A stretch of DNA of 64,000 bases, from positions 930,001-994,000 of the forward strand of contig NW_023503496.1 in NCBI RefSeq assembly GCF_014529535.1, read 5' to 3'. The position numbers were made by a program, and so were the translations under genes. The stretch is from Bradysia coprophila. Taxonomy: Eukaryota > Arthropoda > Insecta > Diptera > Sciaridae. Under the pieces are notes generated by a model. That model worked only from the letters and a program-made list of their open reading frames with translations. It was not told where the DNA came from and made no database searches. How positions within the stretch are numbered: position 1 is the stretch's first letter; the number at the start of each line of letters is the position of its first letter. Below are positions 46,607 through 58,904 of this stretch, in pieces.

Positions 46607-48135
46607 GAACCCAACAAAAACCTCTTCGAGAAAAGTGTGACGAAGTCTTTGAAGTACAATTTCTAAAATGAATGATATCGCTAGAATTGACGCTTTCAGC
46701 TTCGTTACGCAAAAGTTAGATTTTACACCCAATTAGTTCAAACAAGCTGGCTTAGTTTTTCTCATCATCTGCCAAATAATTTTTACCAAAAACAAATTTG
46801 ACTGGAAACAACCAAAATTTTACCAAAAAAGTCTGTGTCGCAAAGTGGCAGATGTTCAGGAACAGACCAGCAAGAAAATTTATCTGCCACATGCGACGCA
46901 GACTTTTTTGGTAAAATTTTAGTTGTTTCCAGTTGATTATTTGGCAGATGATGAGAACAACTAAGCCAGCTTGTTTGAACTAAAATTGGGTGTAAAATTT
47001 AATTTTTGCGTAACGAAGCTGAACGCGTCAACTCTAGCGATATCATTCATTTTAGAAATTGTACTTCAAAGACTGCGTCACACATTTCTTGAAGAGATTT
47101 TTTTGGGATATCAGTCGTTTTAGAAGTGCTTTTTAGAATAGTTCTAATTAAAAAATTTGACGACGAAAATCGAAAATTTGAAGAAATTCGAAAATTTGAC
47201 GAAATTCGAAAATTTGACGAAAATCGAAAATTTGACGAAATTCGAAAATTTGACGAAAATCACCTCTGTGCTATTCGTAAAACTCGGAGACTTTGCGGAA
47301 GAAAGTAACTATCTATCTGCCACCATTCAAGAAATAACTCTAAAACCCTAATTGACCCACCCATTTCTAACTTTCGCCATTTCTCACATATGCCAATCTG
47401 TTCTACTCGTAAAACTCTGAGACTTTGCCGAAGAAAGTAATTCTCTATCTCTCGTAAGCCAAAAAATATTAGTCCTTTCATCCTACGCTCGAGTAGCTCA
47501 AAATTTGGTCACTCTGACCACTCTAGCTCAACCGAATCTGCACCAATTTTTCTAATTATTTTTTTGTTCGATTTGTGTGGCAAATACCTTTCATTTGATG
47601 GGTCATACGCGTTCCCGACCCTCGAAAACCACACTCAGAAACCACTTCGAGGCCAATAAAACAAAATTCTGGTTTTTCCTGGGGTAATGGCGTATCACAT
47701 TTTCATTTTTATGCCCACCCTGAGGTTCCTGCAAAATTTCATGGAGATTGGCTGACTAGTTTCCGAGATCGACCGTCGATAGATAGACAGATAGACAGAT
47801 AGATAGACAGATAGATAGAAACATACAGAGTAAGTTGAAAGATTTTGATTGTTTGGGAAAAGTCAATTTGGTGTATTTTGTATGAAAAGTGACCAATTTC
47901 AAAACGATGTATCCGGTAATTTTAAACCTACATAGTCCAGTGATAGCTCGTTTTGCTCGTATTTGAAGCGCGAATAAGATAGAATATGTTTTGTGGTGAT
48001 ATAGGCCAAAGGGTAGAAACTGAATTGTTCAGCTATACATAGTTGCCGCGTCTCAAAAAAAATTCTTCGTTCTTTTTTTGGAAGTTAGACTGCGTCAAGC
48101 CCTCCGCTATCGCTCCGGACATGATTTTAGTACTA
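46607..48135. repeat. Dispersed composite repeat, copy 2 (inverted)
   Basis: Reverse-complement counterpart of 17862-19240. A 507-bp palindrome (46607-47113, 'cccaacaaaaacctcttcga' and mirror) is followed by the 18-bp array (47155-47260), the 'gtaaaactctgagactttgc' block and, after extra unique sequence near 47640-47930, the 'ctccgctatcgctccggaca' end. Confidence 0.82.
47778..47819. repeat. GATA/GACA microsatellite
   Basis: Imperfect tetranucleotide run of AGATAGAC/AGATAGAT units within composite repeat copy 2; absent from copy 1. Confidence 0.9.
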
Positions 48136-49036
48136 GGGAAGAAAATACGAATTTTTACGGCCAGAGCACGGTGAGTTTTTCCAGATATTAACACAGCGTT
48201 CTTCAAATGTGCACGAAATCCACACATCAATTTTTCAAAACAAAAATAAAGGTGACAGTTCGGGAGATAAAATGGCTATTTTCTACCCTGTCAAAACAAG
48301 AGGAAAGAAAATAGACCTGAAACACAGTCATACCGTCAACGTGATGGTTTATTGTTACAGATTTAGAACTTTTTTCAACTTCCATTTTGTTATTGCGGCT
48401 TCCTTCATTCCTTTTCGAAACAGCACTTCTTCCGTTTTATCAACCTGCGTTTCATGCTTTATTGTCTAGTTTTAGAGAAACACGATTCAGGAAAGATAGG
48501 AATTCTTCACGGTGCTTTTTTTATTTGCCATAAGCTGGATTCTCAAGTGATTTCCCCATCTGCGAAAAATTTATTGATAAATCAACTTCGACTTGGATCT
48601 GTCACCCACTAATAATGGTTTGTGATGAATGAAAAATTGTAAGATTTCTTATCAGTGGCTTATCGGTTTGCATTGTTATGACGGACACCCTTTTTTCATT
48701 GGCGATAACGTTTTCATATGTGCAGGGCGCCGATTCTCGAAACATTCGGAACTTTAAGAATTCGTAACTTGACAGTTTTTATGGGATTTTATACATGCAA
48801 CTGTCAAATTGCAAATTCTTAGTGTTACGATTGAAATGAGAATCTACGCCCAGTGTGCATAATAATAACAGCAGAAATGCAAACTCTTACAGTGTATTGC
48901 CGCTAAATGTCATTCACATACTTTACATACGATATCTCTTATCCAGATGAGTAAAAGTATCCGAGGGCTTCAGCCCGATTATTTCCCGTGTGCAGTATGC
49001 TATTTTATCACATACCGGATGTTCGGATGTCAAAAT
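48136..49036. other. Intergenic with one hairpin
   Basis: No gene. A fold-back at about 48728-48858 has arms 'gcgccgattctcgaaa...aagaattcgtaacttgacag' and mirrored 'ctgtcaaattgcaaattctta..gagaatc'. Family I words near 48245. Confidence 0.45.
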
Positions 49037-49178
49037 CAATGAAAGTATAAACCAGGTATGGTCTATTCATACAAACCGGAGGACACAGCGATTTCATATA
49101 AACAAACTCACCTCTCATGAGAGATGAGTTTCTTTATATGAAATCGCTATGTCCTCCACTCCATACAAAGGGATGGCC
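49037..49178. mobile_element. Family B MITE, copy
   Basis: CAATGAAAGTATAAACCAGG left end with inverted 'gatttcatataaa...ctcacctctcatgagagatgag' centre. The right end is eroded. Confidence 0.7.
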
Positions 49179-49192
49179 CTATTACCTCCCTA

Positions 49193-50212
49193 GTAAACTC
49201 AGAGAGATGCTAATATGACGGCTGAGACGCCGTTTCGACGGATAGAGGGAATTTGTCCATCATTTCTGAAAAAAATTGAACCGTATGCGACCAGCTGTAG
49301 AGGTGAGTGGGCTGCCCATAAAAGTGGGCTGCCCACGCCCATGGGCATGCCCACGGGACATGGCCATGGGCATTTTTCAATTTCGTGGGCATAGGGCGCA
49401 GAATGGGCACTTTTCAAAAATGTGTGAGCCCACAAACTTAAGTCTTAAGTGTAGTCAAGATTTTCCGTACGATGTAATATTCATCAAGAAATTTTAAAAC
49501 GGCTTTCGCACAAAAAATCGTGTTTCCAACTCATCAATTTACTAGAATTTTGCACGAACGATGTGCTGTCAATCTCAGTTTCGCCTCAGATTGACAATTT
49601 TCAAATTTTTTGCGAAAATTTCCGATGTGGGCCTTGGGCATGGGCTGGGCAGTGGGCATGCTTTTTAAAATTCTTGGGCATTGGCTGCGCCGTGGGCATG
49701 TTTTTTTTAAATTATTGGGCTTTGGGCAGGGCGTGCATAAAAATTAGGTATGCCCACTCACCTCTAACCAGCTGTCAAATTGAAAAAGACATAACCACAG
49801 ATTTTTTTTTAATTCTTCCAGCATCACCAATTTTAATGAAATAAATTGCTAACATGATCCTTGTGGGATCAGAATGAACGTCAGTCCATTTATTTATAAA
49901 TCAGATTCAGTATTCGTACACAATTTCCAAATTGAAAAAAGCAATTTTGGAGACCAATTTTTGAACGCGTATATCTCAGATAATACGAAAGTACCTTGCA
50001 AATAAAACCCTTTACGTTAATTTTGACACCGATGCAAACGTATTTCCATATTCTGCTTCTCGAATCATTGTAGTAAAAAATTAATTATTTTGTAAACAAC
50101 CGACCAATTTTGGAAAAGTCAGCCATTTTTGACATTTCATTCGCATTCACAAATTCCCTCTATCCGTCGAAACGGCGTCCCAGCCGTTATCTTAGCATCT
50201 CTCTGAGTAAAC
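49193..50212. mobile_element. 1.02-kb TIR transposon, TA-flanked, with GGGCATGGGC repeats
   Basis: Terminal inverted repeats of about 65 bp (left GTAAACTCAGAGAGATGC, right mirror, through 'cgccgtttcgacggatagag'), flanked by TA at both ends (49191-49192, 50213-50214). TA duplication suggests Tc1/mariner-type insertion. The interior has two clusters of 'tgggcatgggc'-like repeats (about 49310-49395 and 49628-49760). No transposase frame, so non-autonomous. Confidence 0.82.
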
Positions 50213-50221
50213 TAATAAATA

Positions 50222-50458
50222 TTATGCACGTATGACAAGGCGGTCGAGGCTTGCCGAGACGGCTTGTCATACGTGCATATTCTTTTTTATCGCATAAGCG
50301 AAAATCCATTACAACACTAGTGATAAAAATGTAATAGTCATTTACGTCACAAGGACATAGCATTTTCGTGTGACGTATGACGTTTTTTATGCTTGCTGAG
50401 GTATACGAAAGTAACTTTTAACTTTCGGTTCCCTTAGCAAGCATGAAAAGCCATGTTT
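50222..50458. repeat. Two adjacent hairpins
   Basis: 50224-50279: 'atgcacgtatgacaag' arms around 'gcggtcgaggcttgccgagac'. 50390-50456: 'atgcttgctgaggtatacga' and mirrored 'ccttagcaagcat', related to the 23007-23112 palindrome. Confidence 0.75.
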
Positions 50459-51312
50459 TCGTGAGTTTATAGAACTCTACTTTGCTTCGGATCAACAAAT
50501 ATACACGAAAATTCTAAAAAATGAATAACTTTCTTGACCTCTAATTGAAAATATGAGTAAGTTTTCGGCATTCGGAACTTTGATTTACACCATCTAACCC
50601 TTTACTGTGAAATTTGTCTTGCGATCATTTCAGCCGAAAGACAAAAGAAGTTCACAACAATTTGGTAAAACGCACGGATGCGTCATCTCTCCGTTGCCAC
50701 AACGGAGGGTCGTTAGTCCAATTACGATAGATTTTCAATTTTAAAAGAGAGCTTGACATATTGCAGTGGTATTTACGATAACCAACCGTCATTTTCTTGA
50801 TGGACTCGAAAAAACGCAAAATTGTTTGTGCAAATCTGACAGTTTCCCTGATCGATTGTAGCGATTTCAGTGCTGCCATCTGTGATGAGATCTAAGATAC
50901 CGTTGCAACTCAATACATAGAAAGTAATGACATCTATTCAGCGTAAAAATCGCCAATTGACCTTCATGATGGACGGGGCTCTTCTTCTCTTTTTTTTATT
51001 GCTTGAATCAAATCTCAACGAAGACTCGCATCGTACACTCAAATGTGCCATTCTATTAAAAGGAAAACGTGACGCATATCAGTCTTATCGTTTTCAAAAA
51101 ACAACCTGATAGTGGCGAATGTGATGCTTTCAGCGATTGATTGAGTTAACTACTGTATTTGTATTCTGGACTTCGCTGTGTCGAATAATATCGCTATGGA
51201 TGCCAATGTTATCGCCAGCTATCACTAATTGATATGAACGGGGCAAAATTGAGCTGATAACGAAAGTTCATAAAAAAGACAATTCCGCACCTGCCACCAG
51301 AACAATTCGATC
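50459..51312. other. Upstream region of the CAP gene
   Basis: A 75-codon minus-strand frame (50652-50879) has a plausible start but no family features. An A/T-rich CATAAAAA at 51269-51276 lies about 40 nt before the CAP ATG and might be its TATA element; TGATAA words nearby could be GATA-factor sites. Confidence 0.3.
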
Positions 51313-52142
51313 ATGAAATTGGAACTAATAGTTTTAGTCGTTTGCGTTGCTCTAGCGACGGGCCAGGATTGGTGCAATATCGCTTCGTGTGCACCTAATG
51401 CTCATGTTGCCTGCAATCACGACGGCGTAAGTGGAACACACAATATTTAAGTGGAACAACATTTGCAACAAAAACCCTTATCCCTCAGAATTTTCATCAA
51501 GACTGCAGGCGTCCTGCAGCGGTTACCCTCACCGCCGCAAATATTCAATCAATTTTGGATCGACACAACAACTTCAGAAGCTTAACGGCCGTAGGTCATA
51601 CGCTTGGACGTGATGGCAATCTTCCGACTGCCGTCCGAATGGCACAACTTCGCTGGGATCCGACGTTAGCGCACTTGGCTGGCTTAAACGTTCGTCGGTG
51701 TCTGGTGAGACAGGATAACTGCCGAAACACCGAGCAATTTAACGCTGTCGGACAGAATGTGGGCACCATGTTCTTCTTGGGCAACATGCCAGCAGACATT
51801 ATAATAAACACCGTCACCGATGCATGGTTCGACGAACGGCGGCTTACCCTACAATCTGACATTGCCAGTGTTGTGACGGGACGACTGTTCGATATGGGAC
51901 GATTTGCGAATGCAGTTAATGAGCGTCAGACACATGTCGGGTGTGCCATCTCAATGTTTGATCAAGATTCGGGAAGTACGCTTTGGCGCGTCGGTCTTCT
52001 CGCATGCAATTATGCTTCGACCAATTTTGGTGGTACGCCGATTTATCGAAGTGGACCAGTGGGTTCACAATGTGAACTCGGAACAGATGGCACGTTTCCT
52101 GGACTTTGTACCCTCAACGAACCGATCAATCCGAATGTATAA
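51313..52142 (+). CDS. Secreted CAP/antigen-5-like protein
   Basis: Exons 51313-51426 and 51489-52142 with a 62-nt intron give 255 aa, the usual size for dipteran antigen-5-related CAP proteins. A signal peptide (MKLELIVLVVCVALATGQ) and a Cys-rich WCNIASCAPNAHVAC N-terminal segment precede the CAP domain: ILDRHNNFRS (about residue 63), MAQLRWDPTLAHLA, GQNVG, AWFDE, HVGCAISMF, LLACNYA, then a Cys-containing C-terminus. Members are extracellular and common in insect saliva and haemolymph; molecular function is generally unknown. The stop is only 148 bp from the convergent GT31 copy 1 stop. A 3' fragment of this gene was duplicated with GT31 copy 2 (56599-56745). Nothing suggests damage. Confidence 0.92.
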
Positions 52143-52290
52143 ATTGTAAACCGAGAGGGCCCCTAACCTAAAGCAATTTTTCATATAAATAACTTGGATA
52201 TCGCTTACGCATTGTCTTCTAATTAGCACGAGATTCTAGATCAGAAAACCTTTACGTCTCCGTCGATTAAAACTCAGTCAGATGGCTTCT

Positions 52291-53592
52291 TCACTCAATG
52301 TCGCTTTTAATGGTCGCCTCTTCATGTCGAAACGAATTTACCACCAAATACCACAATCTCATAAATTTCCATTCGAAATCGACGTCGTGTTGAAGAAGAT
52401 AGAAGACCCGCGTTCCCGATCGCTGTCGAAACTCATCAAAATCGACGGGTTTATTGAACGCTTCGTTACTAACTATCCAAATGTAATGGCCGTCGACATT
52501 CGGATTATTCTCATCGATGTAGAATATCCATTCCCTAATTTTGTTGACACGCTCGATGGGCGGTTCGTGACCATCTGAATTTATCTTTTCTGGTACGATG
52601 CCCGTCATGAACACATCCTCGTGAGTACAAATCGGACCGAGAAACGATTTGGAAATTTCGTCTGCAATCAGACGAATCACATGCATTGTCGCTACGTAGC
52701 CCACACCAGCACAATGCTTAGGAAATTTCTCACGGCCATATTCCGCTGGTGAAACGTAGTAGATGCTCTCCGGATTTCTTTCGATGGTTTCCGGACTGTG
52801 GACGCCGCACCAAAATTTAAATGATTGGAGTTCAGCCGGCGTCCATTTACCCAATTCGGCCGTTAATTTGAAAATGTCCACCATCACATCGTCATCCGTT
52901 TTCAGAACCAGATCTGCTTCACTACAGTATGAAGTTAGCCAATCATACGTCATGATCGTTTTTCGACTCAGACTACGGTAGGTGTCAACCAAATCTCCCA
53001 CAATAATGTCGTCAAATCGCAACCGTTCAACATTCAATGCATTTGGGTCAGTCGGCGAGTCCTTTGGATCATCATCACTTCCCAGAACGAACACTACGGC
53101 CAAAATGTTCACATTGTTAACCTGTCGCACCGATCCGTATGTCTGACGGATCAGTCGACGCTGCATGAAATTGTTCCGACGTGACGGAACCACGATCACA
53201 ATAGAGATTGCGGGGTCAGTTTTACTTGCTGATGGTTTGGTTGGCCAGCTATGGCGATGCTGATTGTACATATTCGCCTGGGATGTATTGGAAGAGCACA
53301 GTTGTTCGTTGTTGTAAATTAGTAATGTTTTGGGTCTGTGGGGAATGTTTTGGGTCGGCGGGGGAAAATTTGTTGATGGAGACCTGCGGGCGACGTGAAC
53401 ATTCGTTGGTGGATACGAGCAAATAAAGATTGTGGTGAGAGCAACAACTGCCTAGAAATAGGAATTCATTTAGCACTTGAGTAGCGACAGGATTTGGTAG
53501 GGAAAGGCTCAATTTACGGCTGTTAAAATGAGAAACAGGAGTTTCCATTTAGTCGTCAATTTCAGCGGTACACGAGTAGGGAGCAGTCGCAT
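52291..53592 (-). CDS. GT31 beta-1,3-glycosyltransferase (galactosyltransferase-like), copy 1
   Basis: Exons 53518-53592 and 52291-53451 with a 66-nt intron give 411 aa. It starts MRLLPTRVPLKLTTKWKLLF. A short cytoplasmic tail is followed by a signal-anchor (about 16-38, split by the intron) and a stem, as expected of a Golgi type II protein. Catalytic-domain motifs are IVIVVPSRR, RRLIRQTYG, FVLGSDDDPKD, DLVDTYRSLSRKT, the metal-binding DDD (about 211-213), HCAGVGY (about 271) and HEDVFMTG (about 302-309). Family members move galactose or GlcNAc from UDP-sugars in beta-1,3 linkage; the exact donor and acceptor are not readable. It is one of three tandem minus-strand paralogues with the same intron position and is part of a segmental duplication with copy 2. 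Confidence 0.93.
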
Positions 53593-53694
53593 TTTTTTGA
53601 TTGTCCAACTAGTTTAATATTCAAATTAAAAGTGTGCCAGCTATAACTACGCAATAAACGAAAGAGATTAACGAAAACGATCAGCTGCACCAAG

Positions 53695-53768
53695 CGACAT
53701 CGACATCGAAGCGACATCAACATCGAAGCGACATCAACATCGAAGCGGCATCGACATCGGAGCGACCC
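53695..53768. repeat. 17-bp minisatellite upstream of GT31 copy 1
   Basis: About four units of 'gcgacatcaacatcgaa', just upstream of the copy 1 start. The duplicated region near 58300 has only about one unit, so the array expanded after (or collapsed since) duplication. Confidence 0.85.
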
Positions 53769-54117
53769 CGTCTCAGGAAGTGAAATATTTACCAAATTTG
53801 TGGTTACGGTGAATTGCGATTGTGACCTTTATGTAAAAATTATTTTCTCCCAATGCCACTCCACCGATCAATACCATCAGGTAAGTACTCTGATTGAAAA
53901 TTGAAGATGAACTGACGGAAAAGGCACCATGAAACCAGCTTAAATACTAACAAAGTTGTATCACGTGTAGGAAATTCAACGATTTCGTTGTTTGGTTCTT
54001 TATAGAAGTTTATTTATGTCGATTTTTTATGGTACTCCCAAAACACCTGTTCATACAACAAAACGAACAATGAGTTAATTTTGATAAAAATTATTTTTAT
54101 AATTAATTGACCTCAGT

Positions 54118-54304
54118 CATAGCACTGCTCCTAGCATTCACACTCGTATGTCAGACGTCAAAAAGCTTCCAAATGTGGATACATGCAAGCGTGTCACACC
54201 AAGGAAGCGTGACTACTGTGTGTACGAAATGCAAAGCCTATTCTGAATTCTGATAGCATCAGCCTACAAATATTTTCTATGTTAATGCTAGGAGCAGTGC
54301 TATG
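54118..54304. mobile_element. Family M fold-back, copy 1
   Basis: A 187-bp element with perfect 'catagcactgctcctagcat' ends in inverted orientation. The counterpart at 58609-58763 sits at the equivalent place in the second duplicon, so insertion predates the duplication. Confidence 0.88.
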
Positions 54305-55264
54305 TCAGCGTTAAAAATGTATGGCAACATCGACATATCTAAGTTAGGATCTTAAAATTAACATAAGCGATATATAGTCGTTATGTTGTCAAAAAGACGG
54401 TATAATCGTTGTAGCATCATCGGCTTTGACGCTATAGATATCCTATTTTCAGCACATGAGCGATCAATTTTTTATTGGAAAATTCCGTGTCGTTTCGCAC
54501 AAATTTCTGAAAGAAGTCGTCCATATATAGATCGATTTCGGAGTGAGTTAAAAATAGGGTGCCAAAGGTGAATTTTCGATGTTTTCTTTAAATATTTTTC
54601 ATTTACAGTTTATCCCAATCAAATTTGTGATGAAATTTTCTTCGGCTGTTTTTCACTCATCAGGGCTTATTATTGGGAATGTTAAGAGCCGCACCGGTAC
54701 TTTGCTGAAACGCATACATTTGGGCGTTTTTTAAATGCTGGATTTCAGTTTACTTCTGTTGATATCTTTCCACCAGAATCCTTTTTCGAAAATGTACGAC
54801 CGCAATTCCGACCACGAATAAGGTAGCTTTAAATAAAAATTAGCTTTGGTTGTAGCAGTTTGACCAGCTCTGAGAAAATTGAACAGTCTATGAAAATTTC
54901 ATTAGCCGAGATATTGAAGTTCAAAATATTGATGTTTGTGTGAAAATAAGCAAAATTTCGCATTTTCAGATAATGCAGATCGCCTGCGTTAGTTAGTTAG
55001 TTCCTATGGGAAAGTAGATCCAGCAACTCCTAAACGTTTCTATAGATTTTCCTCGAATTTTGGTTGTAGGCTAATAATGGCCCAAAAATAAGAATGAAAT
55101 GTTCAAACTTTGGAAAAACCCTTATCTTGGAAGCTGGAGCTCTCCAAAGCTCCATACAAATTTCACATAAAAGCCAATTTGTATGTGTGTAGTATATTTT
55201 GGTGCATGATGTGGATAGTAATGTGGTGAAAGGTGTGTGTTGTTTGGGGATATGTTTCTTGTTG

Positions 55265-55850
55265 GACAGATCATTCCTCTGCGCTCTGGCACTATCTAAC
55301 CTCTATCGGATTTTTTGATGGATTTTTGTTATTTTCGATATAAGTGAGGTGTTCCAATGTTGGTTCCTAAATTTTGGGATGACAGATGATTCATCTGGCA
55401 CTTCCTAACTTCCATCGGATTTTTTGATGGATTTTGGTTATTTTCGATATAAGTGAGGTGTTCCAATGTTGGTTCCTAAATTTTGGGATGACAGATGATT
55501 CCTCTGGCACTTCCTAACCTCTATCGGATTTTTTGATGGATTTTGGTTATTTTCGATATAAGTGAGGTGTTCCAATGTTGGTTCCTAAATTTTGGGATGA
55601 CAGATGATTCCTCTGGCACTATCTAACCTCTATCGGATTTTTTGATGGATTTTGGTTATTTTCGATATAAGTGAGGTGTTCCAATGTTGGTTCCTAAATT
55701 TTGGGATGACAGATGATTCATCTGGCACTTCCTAACTTCCATCGGATTTTTTGATGGATTTAAGTTATTTTCGACATGTGTCAGGTGTTTCTAGATTGGT
55801 TTCTAGATTTTGGGAGTCAGACTGATTTCTCTAGATTTTTTTAATTTCCG
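55265..55850. repeat. 109-bp tandem array
   Basis: ATCGGATTTTTTGATGGATT recurs at 55305, 55414, 55523, 55632 and 55741, an exact 109-bp period. About 5.3 units, highly alike except for the edges. Confidence 0.96.
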
Positions 55851-55900
55851 TCAGGTTTTTTGATGTTGTCGAAATGACACATTTACAAAAGTGGTGATAT

Positions 55901-56344
55901 CAGTCAAAAAAACCCTTAAGGGAAAATGTGACGCAAGTCCTTTATCTAAAATAACTGATATCCCTGAAGGTGTCGCAAACACAATATTGTGTTCTACGCA
56001 CAAGTTTTATAAACGTAGTGTTCCACACAGAAATATATTGGGATGATAATAAACGGATTACTTAAAAAAAATGACCCAAAAAATTTGTGAAAGAAAATTT
56101 TACAAAAAGAAATTTGCGTCACAAGTGGCAGATGTTGAGAAAACTATTGTTAGGAAAATGGTGAAAAAATGTACTGAAAGAATTTACACGGAAGAAAGCC
56201 GAATCATCTGCCACTTGTGACGCAAATTTCATTTTGTAAAATTTTCTTTCACAAATTTTTTGTTGATAAAACTTTTTCGTACGGCGCACAATGCGTCATA
56301 AAAAGGACTTGCGTCACATTTACCCTTTAAGGGTTTTTTGACTG
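55901..56344. mobile_element. 444-bp palindromic element (family G relative)
   Basis: Ends CAGTCAAAAAAACCCTT and AAGGGTTTTTTGACTG. Internal 'gacgcaagtcc', 'gatatc' and 'catctgccacttgtgacgca' motifs are shared with 18712-19240, 46607-47113 and the decayed copy at 490-750. Confidence 0.82.
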
Positions 56345-56598
56345 ATTTTATTTTCGGAACTTTTTCAGAATTTATCGGAATTTTCAGAATTAAATTTTCC
56401 AATAAGAAACCTTGTTACTTCACTGAATACTATACCATAATACTTGTAACGAACCTTTATACGTGTTTTTGTTCATACGACTTTAATAGTCATACACACG
56501 GCAGCTAGAACCGTATAAACATAAATCGTATAAGAAAGTGAGGCTGTAGTGGTTCAAAAAATGGAGCAATACAAATCAACGAATGTTGACAGTTAACC

Positions 56599-56745
56599 TA
56601 CTCCGATTTATCGAAGTGGACCAGTCTGTTCCCAATGCACACTCGTAGCAGATGGCACATTTCATGGTCTTTGCACCCTCAACGAAACAATTAATCCCAA
56701 TGTATATTGTATACCGACAGGGTGTGCAGTCCTACAGTAAATTTT
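56599..56745 (+). pseudogene. 3' fragment of a CAP/antigen-5 gene
   Basis: Matches the last approximately 35 codons of the intact gene at 51313-52142: IYRSGPV, then a frame through DGTFHGLCTLNETINPNV. Homology continues into the 3' flank. The rest of the gene is absent, Gly-Ser-Gln has become Cys-Ser-Gln, and the original stop is shifted out of frame by a small deletion. It marks the left part of the duplicated segment carrying GT31 copy 2. Confidence 0.85.
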
Positions 56746-56953
56746 TATGTAAAGACCTCACGCATTTGATGTCGCCTTCCCAACAGTCTTGAGTAGTTTG
56801 TTCGAATTAGCTTGAGATTTTTGTACAGAAAACGTTTAGGTCTCCCGTCTCCATCGGTCGTATGAGTAAAACGTTTTCACAGTCTCCGAGAACCGGTTAC
56901 TGCTCCGACAAACTTTAGGTCTCCGTCGATTAAAACTCAGTCAGATGGCTTTT

Positions 56954-58231
56954 TCACTCAATGTCGCTTTTAATGGTTGCCTCTTCATGTCCAAACAAGT
57001 TTACCACCAAATACCACAATCTCATAAATTTCCTTTCGAAATCTGCGTCGTGTTGAAGTAGATAAAAGACCCGCGTTCCCGATCGCTGCCGAAACTCATC
57101 AAAATCGACAGGCTTATCAAGCGTATCATTACTAACCATCCAAATGTAATGGCCGTCCTCATTCGGATTATTCTCATCGACGTAGAATATCCACGCCCCA
57201 ATTTTGTCAACACGCTCGATGGGCGGTTCGTGTCCATCTGAATTTATCTTTTCTGGTACGATGCCCGTCATGAACGCATCCTCATGAGTGCAAATCGGAC
57301 CGAGAAACGATTTTGAAATTTCGTCTGCAATCAGACGAATCACATGCATTGTCGCGACGTAGCCCACACCAGCACAATGTTTAGGAAATTTGTCATTGTC
57401 ATATTCCTCTGGTGACACGTAATAGATGCTCTCCGGATTTCTTTCGATGGTCTCCAGGCTGTGGACGCCGCACCAAAATTTAAATGATTGGAGTTCAGCC
57501 GGCGTCCATTTACCCAATTCGGCCGTTAATTTGAAAATGTCCACCATCACATCGTCATCCGTTTTCACAACCAGATCTGCTTCACTACAGTATGAAGTCA
57601 GCCAATCATACGTCATGATCGTTTTTCGACTCAGATTACGGTATGTGTCAACCAAATCTACCACAATAATGTCACCTAATCGCACCCTTTCTGCATCCAA
57701 TTCATCCAGGTCAGTCCTGGAGTCCTTTGGATCATCATCACTACCCAAAACAAAGACTACGGCCAAAATGTTCACATTGTTAACCTGACGAATCGATCCG
57801 TATGTCTGACGGATCAGCCGACGTTGCATGAAATTGTTCCGACGTGACGGAACCACGATCACAATAGAGATTGCGGGGTCAGTTTCATTTGCTGATGATT
57901 TGGTCGGATAGCGGTGGCGATGCTGATTAGCATAGGAAGTATTAGAAGAGCATAGCTGTTCGTTGTTGTAAATTAGTAATGTTTTGGGTCTGTGGGGAAT
58001 GTTTTGGGTCGGCGGGAGAAATCTGCAAGCGATGTGAACATTCGTTGGTGGAGACCAGTAAATAAAGATTGTGTAGAGAGCAACTACTGCCTAGAAATAG
58101 GATTTCATTGATCACTTGAGTAGCGAGAGTATTCTGTTGTGAAAGTCTCAATTTACGGCTGTTGAAACGAGATACAGGAGTTTCCATTTAGTTGTCAATT
58201 TCAGCGGGACGCGAGTACAGTGCAGTCGCAT
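56954..58231 (-). CDS. GT31 beta-1,3-glycosyltransferase, copy 2
   Basis: Exons 58157-58231 and 56954-58090 with a 66-nt intron give 403 aa. The protein is intact and nearly identical to copy 1 across the catalytic domain. The start (MRLHCTRVPLKLTTKWKLLY), signal-anchor and intron position are all conserved. The DDD metal site is at about 203-205 and HCAGVGY is present, but the HEDVF motif reads HEDAF (about 294-298), a conservative change next to the catalytic acidic pair. The stem is shorter than in copy 1 because repeated PTQNIP/HRPKT codons and nearby residues differ. Golgi type II topology is expected. Apparent lack of disabling changes suggests a functional recent duplicate. Confidence 0.93.
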
Positions 58232-58608
58232 TTTTTATTGTCCAACGACTGATGAGTCTGAATAAAGGAAAATGGTTAGCGAAAAAGTTCAGGAGCACAA
58301 GTGACATCGGAGCGACACCGACTCAGGAAGTAAAATATTTACCAAATTTGAGTGGTTTCGGAGGTAGATATTGCGATTGTAACGTTTTGTTAATAATTAT
58401 TTTGTCCTAATTCCACCCCACCAATCGATACCATCAGGTACGTAGTTCAATTGAAAACGAAGATTTTTGTTGTTCTTTATTGAAGTTCTGTCGACTTTTT
58501 TTTATAATACTCCAAAACACCTGTTCAAATGAACGGTGTTCATACAATAAAACAAAAGGAACAATGAGACGATTTTTAGAAAAATTATTTCTGTTGATTG
58601 ACTTCAGG

Positions 58609-58763
58609 CATAGCACTGCTACTAGCATTCACACTCGTATGTCAGACGGCAATAAACATCTAAATTTTAACTATCGAAAAGAAAGCATAAGTCCCATTAT
58701 ATACGAAAGAAATGCCATCAGCCTCTAAATATTGTCTAAGTTAATGCTAGGATCAATGCTATG
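58609..58763. mobile_element. Family M fold-back, copy 2
   Basis: 'catagcactgctactagcat' with an eroded mirror end; the positional counterpart of 54118-54304 in the duplicated block. Confidence 0.85.
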
Positions 58764-58904
58764 CCTCAGTGTTGTGACTATGCATCGACAATATGTGTCT
58801 TCAAGCCTGCACATACGTTACAGTTTGTTCACCTTTCGAAAACGCAGTTTTAGATTTGTCAGTTTTAAAAGTCATCGATGTTCCCAGTCAAGTGATATCC
58901 AGCA

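Larger units (their letters stand above)
53769..56598. other. Spacer between GT31 copies 1 and 2
   Basis: No gene. About 53770-54650 is homologous to about 58330-59330 plus 60065-60180 (segmental duplication). The remainder holds the 109-bp array and a palindrome listed separately. 54840-55260 is unassigned AT-rich DNA. Confidence 0.6.

Noticed and set aside
50652..50879. 75-codon minus-strand frame upstream of the CAP gene
   Set aside because: Plausible start but no recognisable domain or conservation evidence available from sequence alone.
52282..52578. Plus-strand frames antisense to the GT31 genes (also 57426-57788)
   Set aside because: Mirror frames of strongly coding minus-strand exons.
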